A DNA stretch of 64,000 bases, taken from assembly GCA_030680745.1 (NCBI GenBank), contig JAUXUR010000023.1:1-64000 (forward strand), written 5' to 3'. The notes under the pieces are model-generated. The model did no database searches and was not told the DNA's origin. It worked only from the letters and a program-made list of their open reading frames with translations. The position numbers and the translations under genes are program-made. The stretch is from Alphaproteobacteria bacterium (GTDB lineage Bacteria; Pseudomonadota; Alphaproteobacteria; JAUXUR01). Positions 43,072 to 53,200 of the stretch are shown here, piece by piece. How positions within the stretch are numbered: position 1 is the stretch's first letter; each line of letters starts with the position of its first letter.

Positions 43072-45108
43072 ATGAATATTTTTACGTCATTGTTTTTAAT
43101 AATTTTATTTTTTTTCGTTTTACCTTTTTGTCTGTCTTGTATTTTAGGCCAAAACAATAGATTAAAAATAATCATTTCATTTGGATTAACACCTCCATTT
43201 TTGGGGCTTGTTGTTTATCATTTATTTTCTTTTTTCCCAGGAAAAGAAGCATTTTTTTATATAATCGTAATTTTAACGTTATCATTTTTTGCTTTTGCTT
43301 TTTTTTTCTATAAAGCTAAAGCCACAATAAAAAAAATAACTTTTGAACGTGAAATATATGCAGGAATTCTTTTGTTTGTAATATTTTTTATTGTGTTGCT
43401 AGGGTTGTCTCTTTATGAAAATGATGCTCTGGAATATGCCAATATGGCGAATCTTTTTTTTAGAGATAAAAGTTTTTCTATATATCCTTTTATAGAAGCA
43501 GATCCAATTACGGGATTTTATACACCTATTCGACATCCTCTAGGGTATCCATCTTTGCTTGTATTCCAGTTACTTATTGGGTTTAAAGTTGAATTAGCAG
43601 TAAAATTTATCAATGCTTATTATATGGTGCTTTTTATATTTTTAATTTCTAAATATGTTGGGCGCTATGGGATATTATATATATTATCTGCTCCCTTATT
43701 TGTTTATGTTTTTTCGACATTTCAAATTGATGTTTATCGTATTTTTCTATTTACTTTGTCAATTTGTGTTTTGTCTGATTTTTTTGAACGGAAACAAAGT
43801 GTTTTTTTAACATCTGTAACGTTAGGATTAACACTTCTTGCGCACTCTCTTTCTGTTTTATGTCTTATATTTATAGGGTTTGGCTTTATTTATATGTCTA
43901 AAAAAGAATGGTGGAAATTAGCCATTGTTTGTATTGGCTCAATTTTGATCGGAGGTGAGATCTATATTAAAAACCTTCTTGAATTTGGAAAAATTGTAAC
44001 CGACAGCAATCCAGTGTGGGATCTTGAGAATATTAACGAAAAAGCTGATCTTGCCTTTAGGAGGCGTATAGATACGACATTTAATTGGGTTGTATTTGGT
44101 CTTCTTCAAGGGTTTACGAAAATACATCTTTTTGGAATTCATTTTTTTCTAGCTTTTTATGCTTTTATTAAGAATGGATTAAAAAAAAGAACAATTCTTT
44201 ATACAATGTCTTGCTTTGGCGTTTTTTTGTTTTTTTTAATTATCATGTTTTCTGGTAATTTAGGTGCTAAAAACCCAAGGTATTTTTTAACGATAATTCC
44301 TTTATTATTTTTTATATATCAACCAATTATAAATAATTCATTGCGCAAAATATATATTGTTTTTACGCTATTTTCTTTGTATGGGTTTAAGTTTTTTTCC
44401 AATTGGTCAACACATTCGATTAATGATCCTATTCATCAACATGTAAGTAAAAAATTCTTTGATCAATTGAATGTATTAAAATTAGAAGGAAAAGTGTTGG
44501 CTTTTGAGCAAGAGCTTTTTGTTTTTTATGGAAAAAATAAAATTATTAAAGACTTAGATCCTGTTATGATTGATCTTTATAAAATGAATACAAAAGAAAA
44601 TGCGCTTAAATTTTTAGAAAAAAATGATATAAAGTACATATATTTATCGCCTTATATGCCGGCGACTTTCTATAATTCATATATAGGTGAAATTGCAGGA
44701 AATCCAATATATTCTGAATTGCTCATAGATGAAGCGGGATATAGGCTTTTTAAGATAGATCCAATAAAAATGATAGATCCTGTTATTGAGTTAAAAAATA
44801 ATCTTAGTATTGAAGACGTTAATAATATATTTTTTAAAAATATATATCAAAAAAATAAAATTTATAATTTTAAAGATATAGATTATTATGATAACAATTA
44901 TAATATATGCATGAATTTAGAGTTTAATGGGGATGGATTTGCTGAAATTTATGTAGGAGATGTCAATTATGGACGTGTGGGCGTACTTGAAAAGAAAAGC
45001 TTTTACCTTCAATTTAAGCAAAAAAAGGAATTAGATCATCTAACAATCACTACTTTTAAAAATACTTTTATGAATAAACATAACATATTATATTGTAAAC
45101 ATGATTAA
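43072..45108 (+). CDS. GT-C-like membrane protein with fused periplasmic domain
   Basis: 678 aa. About 11 transmembrane segments lie in residues 1-~450, including the acidic first loop LSLYENDALEYANMANLFF and PIRHPLGYPSLLVFQ shared with the protein at 34541. A soluble C-terminal ~230 residues follows (KFFDQLNVLKLEGKVLAFEQ, YLSPYMPATFYNSYIGEIA, FNGDGFAEIYVGDVNYGRVG), matching the separate protein at 35980. It is thus a fused paralogue of the 34541/35980 pair. A lipid-donor glycosyltransferase or polymerase role is inferred from topology. Confidence 0.75.
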   Translation: MNIFTSLFLIILFFFVLPFCLSCILGQNNRLKIIISFGLTPPFLGLVVYHLFSFFPGKEAFFYIIVILTLSFFAFAFFFYKAKATIKKITFEREIYAGILLFVIFFIVLLGLSLYENDALEYANMANLFFRDKSFSIYPFIEADPITGFYTPIRHPLGYPSLLVFQLLIGFKVELAVKFINAYYMVLFIFLISKYVGRYGILYILSAPLFVYVFSTFQIDVYRIFLFTLSICVLSDFFERKQSVFLTSVTLGLTLLAHSLSVLCLIFIGFGFIYMSKKEWWKLAIVCIGSILIGGEIYIKNLLEFGKIVTDSNPVWDLENINEKADLAFRRRIDTTFNWVVFGLLQGFTKIHLFGIHFFLAFYAFIKNGLKKRTILYTMSCFGVFLFFLIIMFSGNLGAKNPRYFLTIIPLLFFIYQPIINNSLRKIYIVFTLFSLYGFKFFSNWSTHSINDPIHQHVSKKFFDQLNVLKLEGKVLAFEQELFVFYGKNKIIKDLDPVMIDLYKMNTKENALKFLEKNDIKYIYLSPYMPATFYNSYIGEIAGNPIYSELLIDEAGYRLFKIDPIKMIDPVIELKNNLSIEDVNNIFFKNIYQKNKIYNFKDIDYYDNNYNICMNLEFNGDGFAEIYVGDVNYGRVGVLEKKSFYLQFKQKKELDHLTITTFKNTFMNKHNILYCKHD

Positions 45109-46354
45109 TGAAAATGTAAGTACTTTTTCTGAAAATTTTTTAAAAATAAAACATGTAAATCTTATATCAGTAGGTTTGTTTTTTAATAAAATATTAACAT
45201 CAATAAGTTTATTTTTTATAGCTAAATTTTATTCTCCGCAAGAATTTGGTGAGTTTGGATATTATATGTCTATCTTATCAATATTATTTCCATTTTCAAT
45301 ATTAGGAATGGAAAATTTTCTCTTTATAAAAAAAAATAAGTTGAAAGTAATAAATAATTTTATTTATATTCATTCTTTTTTCTTTTTTTTGTTTTTATCT
45401 ATAGTCTTTTTTGTTTTTTTTAATAAAAAAAGTTATATATTTTTTATTATGCCATTAAATTTATTTTTAATGACTATATTTGATATAATCTTAAATAATT
45501 TTATAAAAGATAAAAAATTTAATTTGAATTTATTGTATAATTTTTTATTTTGTATAATTACAATTTCTATACAAATTTCTAGTGTTTTGCTTTTTAATAA
45601 AAATGTTACATGTTTAATTATTAGTTTTATGTTTGGTTATTTATTACCATTAAGTATTATTTTTTTTAAAAAAGAAAAACTATTTGTATTAAAAAAAAAT
45701 AATATATTATGTTTTTATAAAAAATTTATAGTAAAAAATAAACAATATATTTTTATGTATTTAATTTTAACAACATTAGATTGTTTAATTCAATTTGTTC
45801 CATTTTTTTATATTAAAAATAAATTTGGTTTTGAAGATTTAGGGTCATATTTTTTATGTAACAAGATTTTTTATTTACCAATAGCAATTATTGGTATGTC
45901 TCTTTCTAAATATTTTTTAATTGAAATGAGTAACAATAAAATTATTTTAAAAAATATTTATTTTTTTATAAAAATATCTTTAATTTTAACAGTTTTAATT
46001 TATGGATTATTGTTTTTTTTCAATAAAATTGGTTTGTTTGTATATTTTTTAGGACAACAATGGATTGATTTGGAGCATTTAATAGATCTTAATATTTTAA
46101 AATTTATTTTTGAATTTTTTGCTTTTCCATTCATTGGAATATTTATTATAAAAAACAAACAAAAAAAACTAATTATTATAAAAATATTTTTTTTAATAAT
46201 GTTAATTTCGAGTTGTTTTCTTGTAAAAGAATTAAGTTTTGTAAATAGTATAATATTGTTGAATGTCTTGAATATATTGTTTTACATAATAATAATTTAT
46301 TATTGTTTTAAAATAATTTTTACACCTTATAAAGAAAATGATTTTTTATTTTAA
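45101..46354 (+). CDS. Second Wzx-like flippase
   Basis: 417 aa with ~12 hydrophobic segments. The N-terminus ISLFFIAKFYSPQEFGEFGYYMSILSI carries the motif typical of polysaccharide flippases (a tip such as lxPxeFGxYxxxxs). The coding sequence is markedly more AT-rich than its neighbours (long runs of Ile, Phe, Lys, Asn), suggesting relaxed selection or different ancestry. The start overlaps the previous gene by 8 bp, and it closes the first polysaccharide operon. Confidence 0.75.
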   Translation: MINENVSTFSENFLKIKHVNLISVGLFFNKILTSISLFFIAKFYSPQEFGEFGYYMSILSILFPFSILGMENFLFIKKNKLKVINNFIYIHSFFFFLFLSIVFFVFFNKKSYIFFIMPLNLFLMTIFDIILNNFIKDKKFNLNLLYNFLFCIITISIQISSVLLFNKNVTCLIISFMFGYLLPLSIIFFKKEKLFVLKKNNILCFYKKFIVKNKQYIFMYLILTTLDCLIQFVPFFYIKNKFGFEDLGSYFLCNKIFYLPIAIIGMSLSKYFLIEMSNNKIILKNIYFFIKISLILTVLIYGLLFFFNKIGLFVYFLGQQWIDLEHLIDLNILKFIFEFFAFPFIGIFIIKNKQKKLIIIKIFFLIMLISSCFLVKELSFVNSIILLNVLNILFYIIIIYYCFKIIFTPYKENDFLF

Positions 46355-46623
46355 TCTTAAGTTAGATCATTGCATATTAAAATGTGTTTTATTTTTTTAT
46401 TACATATTTTTTATTCATTTTTTACTATTGTGCTTTACAATAAGATAGATTATAAAAATAATTGAAATGGTTTATTTTTTATTGTGATCTGAATCAGAAA
46501 GTGATTTAATGTTCTTTGGTAAGAGGGTATAAATTTATTAAATTATTTTCTTATCAGTAGGCTCGTTAAAAAAATAATGAGCGATGTTTATATTAATAGA
46601 ATTGCTTAAAGTCGAGTATATAT

Positions 46624-47586
46624 TTGTTATATCAAAATTCTTCTATTTGTCCTCATGTTGCTATCCTTTTATGTGCTTATAAGGGAGAAGACTTTATTAT
46701 TGAGCAGCTTGAATCTATTTTTGCGCAAAATTATGTGAATATTTCCTTGTGGGTAAGTGTAGATTTAGATGATTCTGAACCAGTTAATAATAAATTCTAT
46801 CAAAAGTTAATTAATTATCAAATAGATAAAAAAAACGAATTTATTAAAATGACTATTATTGTGGGACCAGGAAAGGGATGTAATCAAAATTTTCTCTCTC
46901 TTGTTTGCAATGATGACATCCAGGCGGATTATTTTGCATATTGTGATCAGGACGATATTTGGGCGCCTGATAAAATATGTCGCTCTGTTGATGCTTTAAA
47001 AGACTTGCCGATAGATATTCCTAATCTTTATTGCTCCCGAACACGATTGGTTGATGTGGGTGGTAAAAACACTGGTCTTTCTCCCTTATTTAAGAAAAAA
47101 CCAAGTTTTGCTAATGCTCTGGTTCAGAATATTGGCGGCGGTAATACGATGCTTTTCAATAAAGCAGCAAGGGACATTCTTAAAAAAATAGGAAATATTG
47201 AGGTGGTTTGTCATGATTGGTGGACTTACTTAGTTGTTTCATCGTTGGGGGGGATTGTTATATACGATCCTATTCCTACACTGAGATATAGACAGCATAG
47301 CAATAATATGATCGGTGCAAATTTTGGATGGTTGGCGCGTTTACTTCGTATTCGCCTTATGTTTAAAGGCAAAGTAAAAAAATGCAACGATATTAATATC
47401 AAGGCATTAGAGAAAATAAAGTCTCAGATGACCTTAGATAATCAAAATACATTGAATAAGTTTTCGGAATCAAGAAAGAATTTGATTTTTTATAGGCTCT
47501 TTGGTATATACAGATCTGGTGTTTATCGACAAACTTTTATAGAAACTTTGGGGCTTTGGGCTGCCGTATTTTTAAAAAAAATATAA
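46624..47586 (+). CDS. GT2-family glycosyltransferase (rhamnosyltransferase-like)
   Basis: 320 aa. There is no in-frame ATG upstream before a stop at 46597, so a TTG start at 46624 is proposed; a weak GAG lies ~8 bases before it. GT-A blocks: VAILLCAYKGEDFIIEQLESI, WVSVDLDDSEPVNN and AYCDQDDIWAPDKI, the last typical of rhamnosyl/galactosyl GT2 enzymes. The next genes make dTDP-L-rhamnose, so rhamnose is a plausible donor. The 269 bp before it (46355-46623) hold no gene and probably contain the promoter of the rml operon. Confidence 0.85.
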   Translation: MLYQNSSICPHVAILLCAYKGEDFIIEQLESIFAQNYVNISLWVSVDLDDSEPVNNKFYQKLINYQIDKKNEFIKMTIIVGPGKGCNQNFLSLVCNDDIQADYFAYCDQDDIWAPDKICRSVDALKDLPIDIPNLYCSRTRLVDVGGKNTGLSPLFKKKPSFANALVQNIGGGNTMLFNKAARDILKKIGNIEVVCHDWWTYLVVSSLGGIVIYDPIPTLRYRQHSNNMIGANFGWLARLLRIRLMFKGKVKKCNDINIKALEKIKSQMTLDNQNTLNKFSESRKNLIFYRLFGIYRSGVYRQTFIETLGLWAAVFLKKI

Positions 47587-47600
47587 ATAAGGAATTTACT

Positions 47601-48662
47601 ATGACAATATTTGTTACTGGTGGGGCTGGGTTTATAGGTTCAAATTTTGTTATTGATTGGTTGTTAAAATCTTCCGATCTTATTGTGAATATTGATAAAC
47701 TTACATATGCTGGCAATTTAGATAATCTTAGAACAATTGAAAATAACAAAAAATATGTTTTTGTTCAGGGAGACATTGCTGACAAGCAACTTGTTTCGCG
47801 TCTTTTAAAACAATATCAGCCTAGAGCCATTCTTAATTTTGCAGCAGAATCTCATGTTGATAGATCAATTCATGGTCCAGAAGATTTTGTTCAAACAAAT
47901 ATTTTAGGCACTTTTAAACTGTTAGAAGCTGTTTTGTCTTATTATAACGAACTCGATGATCATAAAAAAAGTGAATTTCGTTTTCTTCATGTGTCGACGG
48001 ATGAAGTTTATGGTTCTTTGGGGTCAAATGATCCTGGTTTTAAAGAAACAAATGCTTATGAACCGAACAGTGTATATAGCGCAAGTAAAGCTGCATCTGA
48101 TCATCTTGTAAGAGCCTATCACCATACATATGGTCTACCTGTATTGACCACGAATTGTTCTAATAATTATGGTCCATATCAATTTCCAGAAAAACTAATT
48201 CCTCTTATTATTCATAATGCCTTACAAGGAAAACAATTACCTATTTATGGAGATGGTCAAAATATTCGTGATTGGCTTTATGTGGAAGATCATTGTTCTG
48301 CGATTTGTCGTGTATTAGAAGCTGGTAAAATTGGTGAAACATATAATATTGGCGGATTGAACGAAAAAACGAATTTAGAAATTGTTCAAGTTCTTTGTGC
48401 TCTTTTAGATGAACTCAAACCTCGAACAGATGGCAAATCTTATTCTACTCAAATAACTTTTGTTGAAGATAGGCGTGGGCATGATCGTCGTTATGCTATA
48501 GATGCTACAAAGATTGAAAAAGAACTTGGATGGTGTCCTGATGAAACTTTTGAGACGGGAATTCGTAAAACTGTTGTTTGGTATCTAAATAATCAAGAAT
48601 GGGTTGATAGAGCCACAAGTGGCGCTTATCGCGAATGGATTAAAGAAAGATATACTGCATGA
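47601..48662 (+). CDS. rmlB: dTDP-glucose 4,6-dehydratase
   Basis: 353 aa from MTIFVTGG behind AAGGAA; the frame opens 15 codons earlier without an RBS. It converts dTDP-glucose to dTDP-4-keto-6-deoxyglucose, the second step of dTDP-L-rhamnose synthesis. The extended SDR features are complete: GGAGFIGSNFV (NAD binding), HVSTDEVYGSLG (Thr/Asp/Glu catalytic set) and YSASKAASDHLV (YxxxK). Full length for RmlB (~350 aa). First of rmlBDAC. Confidence 0.96.
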   Translation: MTIFVTGGAGFIGSNFVIDWLLKSSDLIVNIDKLTYAGNLDNLRTIENNKKYVFVQGDIADKQLVSRLLKQYQPRAILNFAAESHVDRSIHGPEDFVQTNILGTFKLLEAVLSYYNELDDHKKSEFRFLHVSTDEVYGSLGSNDPGFKETNAYEPNSVYSASKAASDHLVRAYHHTYGLPVLTTNCSNNYGPYQFPEKLIPLIIHNALQGKQLPIYGDGQNIRDWLYVEDHCSAICRVLEAGKIGETYNIGGLNEKTNLEIVQVLCALLDELKPRTDGKSYSTQITFVEDRRGHDRRYAIDATKIEKELGWCPDETFETGIRKTVVWYLNNQEWVDRATSGAYREWIKERYTA

Positions 48663-49558
48663 GAATTCTATTATTAGGTTCTAATGGACAGGTTGGTTGG
48701 GAACTTCAACGGTCTCTTTCTCCATTAGGAAAAGTGATTGCCTATGACCGTCAAAAAGCCAATCTTGAGAATTTATCAGCTTTGAGTCAAACTATTCTTG
48801 ATGTTTCGCCAGATATAATCGTAAATGCTGCGGCTTATACAGCGGTCGATCAGGCTGAATCAGAATCTGATAAAGCTTATCTTGTAAATGCTAAAGCAGT
48901 AGGTGTTATCGCCGAAACTGCAAAAAAATTGAACGTTCGTCTTGTTCATTATTCGACGGATTATGTTTTTGATGGCAATAAAGTAGGCGCATATGTTGAA
49001 GAGGATTCTACAGCGCCCTTGAATGTCTATGGAAAATCGAAACTTGCTGGTGAGCAAGCTATTATTGATTCAGCATGTGATCATTATATTTTTCGCACCA
49101 GTTGGGTATATGGCCAACATGGTAAAAACTTTATAAAATCAATTTTAAGATTAGCTCAAAATAAAGATGCATTAAAAGTTGTGAATGATCAATATGGTGC
49201 CCCAACAAGCGCAGAACTTATTGCAGATGTGACAGCGCATATGTTAAAAAATTCATTTAATGATTCTAAAAATGGACAAAAAAAAGACGGAATATATCAT
49301 TTGACTTCTTCAGGGAAGACAAATTGGTTTGAATTTTCGCGATATATATTAGATCAAGCGCAACATTTTGGATCGGCGTTTAAATTAACGTCTGATAAAA
49401 TCACCCCAATCACATCAGAAGAATTTCCTTTGCCGGCTCAACGACAAAAGAATTCCTCTTTAAATGTTGATAAATTAAGTAAAAAAATTAATTTAGTGAT
49501 GCCAGATTGGCGTTTTCATGTTTCACGGACTATATCTCAATTAACAGTTTTAAAATAA
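48659..49558 (+). CDS. rmlD: dTDP-4-dehydrorhamnose reductase
   Basis: 299 aa. It catalyses the last step to dTDP-L-rhamnose, an NAD(P)H-dependent reduction. Motifs: [47 protein letters not shown] and [12 protein letters not shown] (YxxxK). The start overlaps the rmlB stop by 4 bp, indicating coupling. Length and motifs are those of an intact enzyme. Confidence 0.96.
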   Translation: MRILLLGSNGQVGWELQRSLSPLGKVIAYDRQKANLENLSALSQTILDVSPDIIVNAAAYTAVDQAESESDKAYLVNAKAVGVIAETAKKLNVRLVHYSTDYVFDGNKVGAYVEEDSTAPLNVYGKSKLAGEQAIIDSACDHYIFRTSWVYGQHGKNFIKSILRLAQNKDALKVVNDQYGAPTSAELIADVTAHMLKNSFNDSKNGQKKDGIYHLTSSGKTNWFEFSRYILDQAQHFGSAFKLTSDKITPITSEEFPLPAQRQKNSSLNVDKLSKKINLVMPDWRFHVSRTISQLTVLK

Positions 49559-49568
49559 AGTAGGAAAA

Positions 49569-50462
49569 ATGACGAAACGTAAAGGTATTATATTAGCGGG
49601 TGGTTCTGGAACTAGGTTATATCCGTCCACTCAGGTTATTTCAAAACAGCTTTTGCCAGTTTTTGATAAGCCAATGATTTACTATCCTTTGACAACGCTT
49701 ATGTTTGCGGGTATTCGTGATATTTTGGTGATATCAACACCAAATGATATTTCTTCTTATGAAGCTTTATTAAAAGATGGTAGTCAATGGGGCATAAATT
49801 TATCTTATGCAGTCCAACCAACACCAAGTGGATTGGCACAGGCATTCACCATTGGTGAGAGCTTTCTTAATAATTCACCTTCAGCCCTTATTTTAGGGGA
49901 TAATATATTTTATGGTAATGACCTTTCATTGCTTTTAAACTCTGCTGATGCGCGAGATTCTGGTGCGACAGTATTTGTTTATCATGTGAATGATCCTGAA
50001 CGTTACGGCGTGGCAGAATTTAACAATGCGGGACAAGTGATAAGTCTTGAGGAAAAACCTAAGAATCCAAGATCGAATTATGCTGTCACTGGGTTGTATT
50101 TTTATGATAAAAATGTTTGTGATTATGCAAAATCTTTAAAACCCTCTCCGCGAGGTGAATTAGAAATTACTGATTTAAATAAGGTTTATTTAAATCTGGG
50201 TAATTTATCTATTGAAAAGATGGGTCGTGGTTATGCATGGCTCGATACAGGAACACATGAGAGTTTGCTAGAAGCAGGACAATTTGTTCAAACGGTAGAG
50301 CATCGACAAAAATTAAAAATTGCGTGTCCAGAGGAAATTGCGTTTCGAAAAGAATGGATCAATGCGGAGCAATTAGAAAAACTTGCAAAATCATTGATTA
50401 AAAATGGGTATGGGAAATATTTACTTCAAGTTCTTAAAACCCCTTTGGATATGGCAGCATGA
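49569..50462 (+). CDS. rmlA: Glucose-1-phosphate thymidylyltransferase
   Basis: 297 aa. It makes dTDP-glucose from dTTP and glucose-1-phosphate, the first committed step of the rhamnose pathway. The nucleotidyltransferase signature [16 protein letters not shown]...[12 protein letters not shown] is intact, as are [14 protein letters not shown] (metal-binding Asp) and [20 protein letters not shown]. It lies 10 bp behind rmlD with AGGA before the start, and overlaps rmlC by 4 bp. Confidence 0.96.
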   Translation: MTKRKGIILAGGSGTRLYPSTQVISKQLLPVFDKPMIYYPLTTLMFAGIRDILVISTPNDISSYEALLKDGSQWGINLSYAVQPTPSGLAQAFTIGESFLNNSPSALILGDNIFYGNDLSLLLNSADARDSGATVFVYHVNDPERYGVAEFNNAGQVISLEEKPKNPRSNYAVTGLYFYDKNVCDYAKSLKPSPRGELEITDLNKVYLNLGNLSIEKMGRGYAWLDTGTHESLLEAGQFVQTVEHRQKLKIACPEEIAFRKEWINAEQLEKLAKSLIKNGYGKYLLQVLKTPLDMAA

Positions 50463-51013
50463 AAACAACATTTTTAAATATTCCTGATGTGATTTTATTT
50501 GAACCAAAGGTATTTTCAGACGAAAGGGGCTTTTTCTTTGAAAGTTTTAATCATCATGCATTTCAAAATATTGTTGGAAAACCTATAAATTTTGTTCAAG
50601 ATAATCATTCAAGATCCCTGAAAAATGTTATACGAGGCTTACATTACCAATTGGCACCAAAAGCACAAGGAAAGTTGGTTCGCGTCATTTCTGGTGAAGT
50701 TTTTGATGTTGTTGTTGATATTAGAAAAGATTCTCCTACTTATGGAAAATGGGTAGGTGAGATTCTTTCAGCTGAAAACAAAAAACAGCTTTGGATTCCA
50801 GAAGGATTTGCGCATGCATTTTTGACGTTATCCGAATCTGCAGAATTTTTATATAAAACAACAGACTTTTATTCCAAGGAACATGAAAGATCTATTCGTT
50901 GGGATGATCCTGACATTGGTATTGAATGGCCTAATATGGATAATAATGATTTTGTTTTATCTGAGAAGGACATGGAATCAGAAATGTTCCGTGATGTTGG
51001 AAAAAATATATAA
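50459..51013 (+). CDS. rmlC: dTDP-4-dehydrorhamnose 3,5-epimerase
   Basis: 184 aa cupin. It epimerises C3 and C5 of the 4-keto intermediate. The signature [21 protein letters not shown] includes the catalytic-type histidine, and [11 protein letters not shown] and [15 protein letters not shown] are the other conserved blocks. It completes a full dTDP-L-rhamnose pathway in the order B-D-A-C. Its stop overlaps the next start by one base, joining the pathway directly to the ABC exporter. Confidence 0.96.
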   Translation: MKTTFLNIPDVILFEPKVFSDERGFFFESFNHHAFQNIVGKPINFVQDNHSRSLKNVIRGLHYQLAPKAQGKLVRVISGEVFDVVVDIRKDSPTYGKWVGEILSAENKKQLWIPEGFAHAFLTLSESAEFLYKTTDFYSKEHERSIRWDDPDIGIEWPNMDNNDFVLSEKDMESEMFRDVGKNI

Positions 51014-51831
51014 TGAGGAATTTTTCGACATCCCCTCAATATGTCTTTAGAAGCATTCTAAGCAATAAAAATTTAATTATTTCACTCACGAAAAGAGAAA
51101 TCTTAGGGAGATATAAAGGATCCATTGGCGGCATTTTATGGTCATTGATTAATCCTATATTGATGCTTGGTGTTTATACGTTTGTTTTTGGTTTTATTTT
51201 TAAAGCAAGATTTGCTTCTGTAGATCAATCAGATGTTAATTTTCCTATCGCTTTATTTATTGGTTTGATTATTTTTGGTATTTTTTCTGATTGTTTATCT
51301 AGAGCACCCACTTTAATTATGGCAAATGCAAATTATGTAAAAAAAGTTGTATTTCCTTTAGAAATATTGCCTGTAATAATTCTATGTTCGTCATTATTTC
51401 ATGCAATGATTAGTTTTTTTGTATGGTTGGTGTTTTATTTTATTGTCATCGGCGTGCCTAATTATACTGTTTTTATTTTCCCTTTTATGTTGTTGCCTAT
51501 TATTGCTTTCTCTTTAGGATCTATGTGGTTGTTTTCGGCATTGGGTGTCTATCTTCGTGACATTAGTCAAATTATAGGCTTTGCAATAACAGCGCTTATG
51601 TTTTTATCAGCGATATTTTATCCTATTTCATCATTGCCTGATGAATATCAACTGCTTATGTCATTTAATCCTTTTGCAGTCATTATTGATCAGTCACGTT
51701 CTTTATTAATGTTTGATCAAATGCCAGATACGCAAATATTTTCAATTATTTTTGCTGCATCCTTTTTATATATGTGTTTTGGTTTTTTCTTTTTCCAAAA
51801 ATGCCGAAAAGGATTTGCGGATGTTATTTAA
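51013..51831 (+). CDS. wzm: ABC-2 polysaccharide export permease (Wzm-like)
   Basis: 272 aa with six predicted membrane helices. The N-terminal cytoplasmic segment SLTKREILGRYKGSIGGILWSLINPILML is the hallmark of O-antigen and teichoic-acid ABC-2 permeases. It pairs with the ATPase encoded by the overlapping next gene to export a completed, lipid-linked polysaccharide. This route is distinct from the Wzx-type flippases in the preceding operon. Confidence 0.93.
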   Translation: MRNFSTSPQYVFRSILSNKNLIISLTKREILGRYKGSIGGILWSLINPILMLGVYTFVFGFIFKARFASVDQSDVNFPIALFIGLIIFGIFSDCLSRAPTLIMANANYVKKVVFPLEILPVIILCSSLFHAMISFFVWLVFYFIVIGVPNYTVFIFPFMLLPIIAFSLGSMWLFSALGVYLRDISQIIGFAITALMFLSAIFYPISSLPDEYQLLMSFNPFAVIIDQSRSLLMFDQMPDTQIFSIIFAASFLYMCFGFFFFQKCRKGFADVI

Positions 51832-53200
51832 AGAACCCATCATCTCAGTAAACAATATTAGCAAATGTTATCAGATTTATCGGCGTCCCCAGGATCGCTT
51901 GAAACAAATGGTTATGTCCCCATTTAAGAAAATAACATTTCAAAAACAAAAACACTATTTTAAAGAATTTTGGGCTTTAAAGAATGTTTCATTTGATGTC
52001 GGCAAAGGTGAAGTTGTTGGCATTATTGGCAAAAATGGATCAGGGAAATCAACGCTTTTACAAGTTATTTGCGGCATTCTGAATCCCAATGGTGGATCTT
52101 GTGCAATAAAAGGAAGTGTTGCGGCCTTATTAGAATTAGGGAGTGGTTTTAACCCTGAATTTACAGGCATGGAAAATATTTATCTCTATGGTCAGATTTT
52201 AGGTCTTTCTAAAGAAAGAATTAATACTATTTTGCCTGATATATTAAATTTTGCAGATATCGGTGAATTTGTTTATCAACCTGTCAAAACTTATTCCAGT
52301 GGTATGATGGTTAGACTGGCTTTTGCCGTATCAGTATCACGTGAACCAGATATATTTATTATTGACGAAGCATTGTCCGTTGGAGATGCAGCCTTTAGTC
52401 GTAAATGTTTTGCGCGTATCGAGGAAATACGCGCAAAAGGAACAACAATTCTTTTTGTGTCACACGGTGATTCAGTTGTCGTCGAATTATGCGATCGCGC
52501 CATTGTTCTGGATAAGGGCGAATTAATTTATGATGGCCTTCCAAAAACTTCTGTAGCGCATTACACAAAACTTCTTTTTGCTCCAGAGGCAAAAAGACCT
52601 GAGATTCGACAAGCAGTCATAGAAGAGTGGAAAAATACTTCCCCAAATGTGGTAGATGCAAAGCCTGTTGAAGAAAAGAAAAAAGAATTGGATATTCTTC
52701 GTCCTTTTTTTGTTGAAGGATTAGTATCTCAAAGCCGATTAGAATATGAAAGTTTAGGGGCACTTATCGAGGATGCTCACATCAGAACACTCGATGGAAA
52801 ACGTGTTAACGTTTTGGTGCCATCAGAATCATATCAATATTGTTATAAGGTTAGCTTTCAAAAACGCGCAACAAATGTGCGTTTTGGCATGCTCATTAAA
52901 ACAATTTCTGGATATGCATTGGGAGGTGGTGTCTATCCCAATAACTTTGATTTTATAGATATTGTTGAAGAAAATGATGAATATTTTGTTGTTCATGATT
53001 TTCGGTGTTTGCTGAATCAAGGGATTTATTTTTTTAATGCAGGTGTAGAGGGGACTATTTTGGGTGAAAATAGTACAGTTTATTTACATCGAATAATTGA
53101 TGCGATTATGTTCAAAGTACAGCCTCAAAAAGGACGTTTCGTAACGGCAATCGTTGATTTTGATATAAAGCCAATTGCCAAGAAAGTTGGAGTATCCTAA
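51821..53200 (+). CDS. wzt: ABC exporter ATPase with C-terminal glycan-binding domain (Wzt-like)
   Basis: 459 aa from MLFKEP (11-bp overlap with wzm); the frame opens further upstream inside wzm. Walker A GIIGKNGSGKST (~67-78), signature YSSGMMVRLAFAV (~157) and Walker B IFIIDEALSVGD (~177) are intact. Residues ~295-459 form an extra beta-rich domain (YEYESLGALIEDA-like start; VRFGMLIKTISGYALGG; NQGIYFFNAGVEG). In long Wzt proteins this domain binds the terminal modification of the polymer before export. Its presence implies a capped O-polysaccharide, and the neighbouring sulfotransferase-type genes could supply the cap (inference). Confidence 0.93.
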   Translation: MLFKEPIISVNNISKCYQIYRRPQDRLKQMVMSPFKKITFQKQKHYFKEFWALKNVSFDVGKGEVVGIIGKNGSGKSTLLQVICGILNPNGGSCAIKGSVAALLELGSGFNPEFTGMENIYLYGQILGLSKERINTILPDILNFADIGEFVYQPVKTYSSGMMVRLAFAVSVSREPDIFIIDEALSVGDAAFSRKCFARIEEIRAKGTTILFVSHGDSVVVELCDRAIVLDKGELIYDGLPKTSVAHYTKLLFAPEAKRPEIRQAVIEEWKNTSPNVVDAKPVEEKKKELDILRPFFVEGLVSQSRLEYESLGALIEDAHIRTLDGKRVNVLVPSESYQYCYKVSFQKRATNVRFGMLIKTISGYALGGGVYPNNFDFIDIVEENDEYFVVHDFRCLLNQGIYFFNAGVEGTILGENSTVYLHRIIDAIMFKVQPQKGRFVTAIVDFDIKPIAKKVGVS

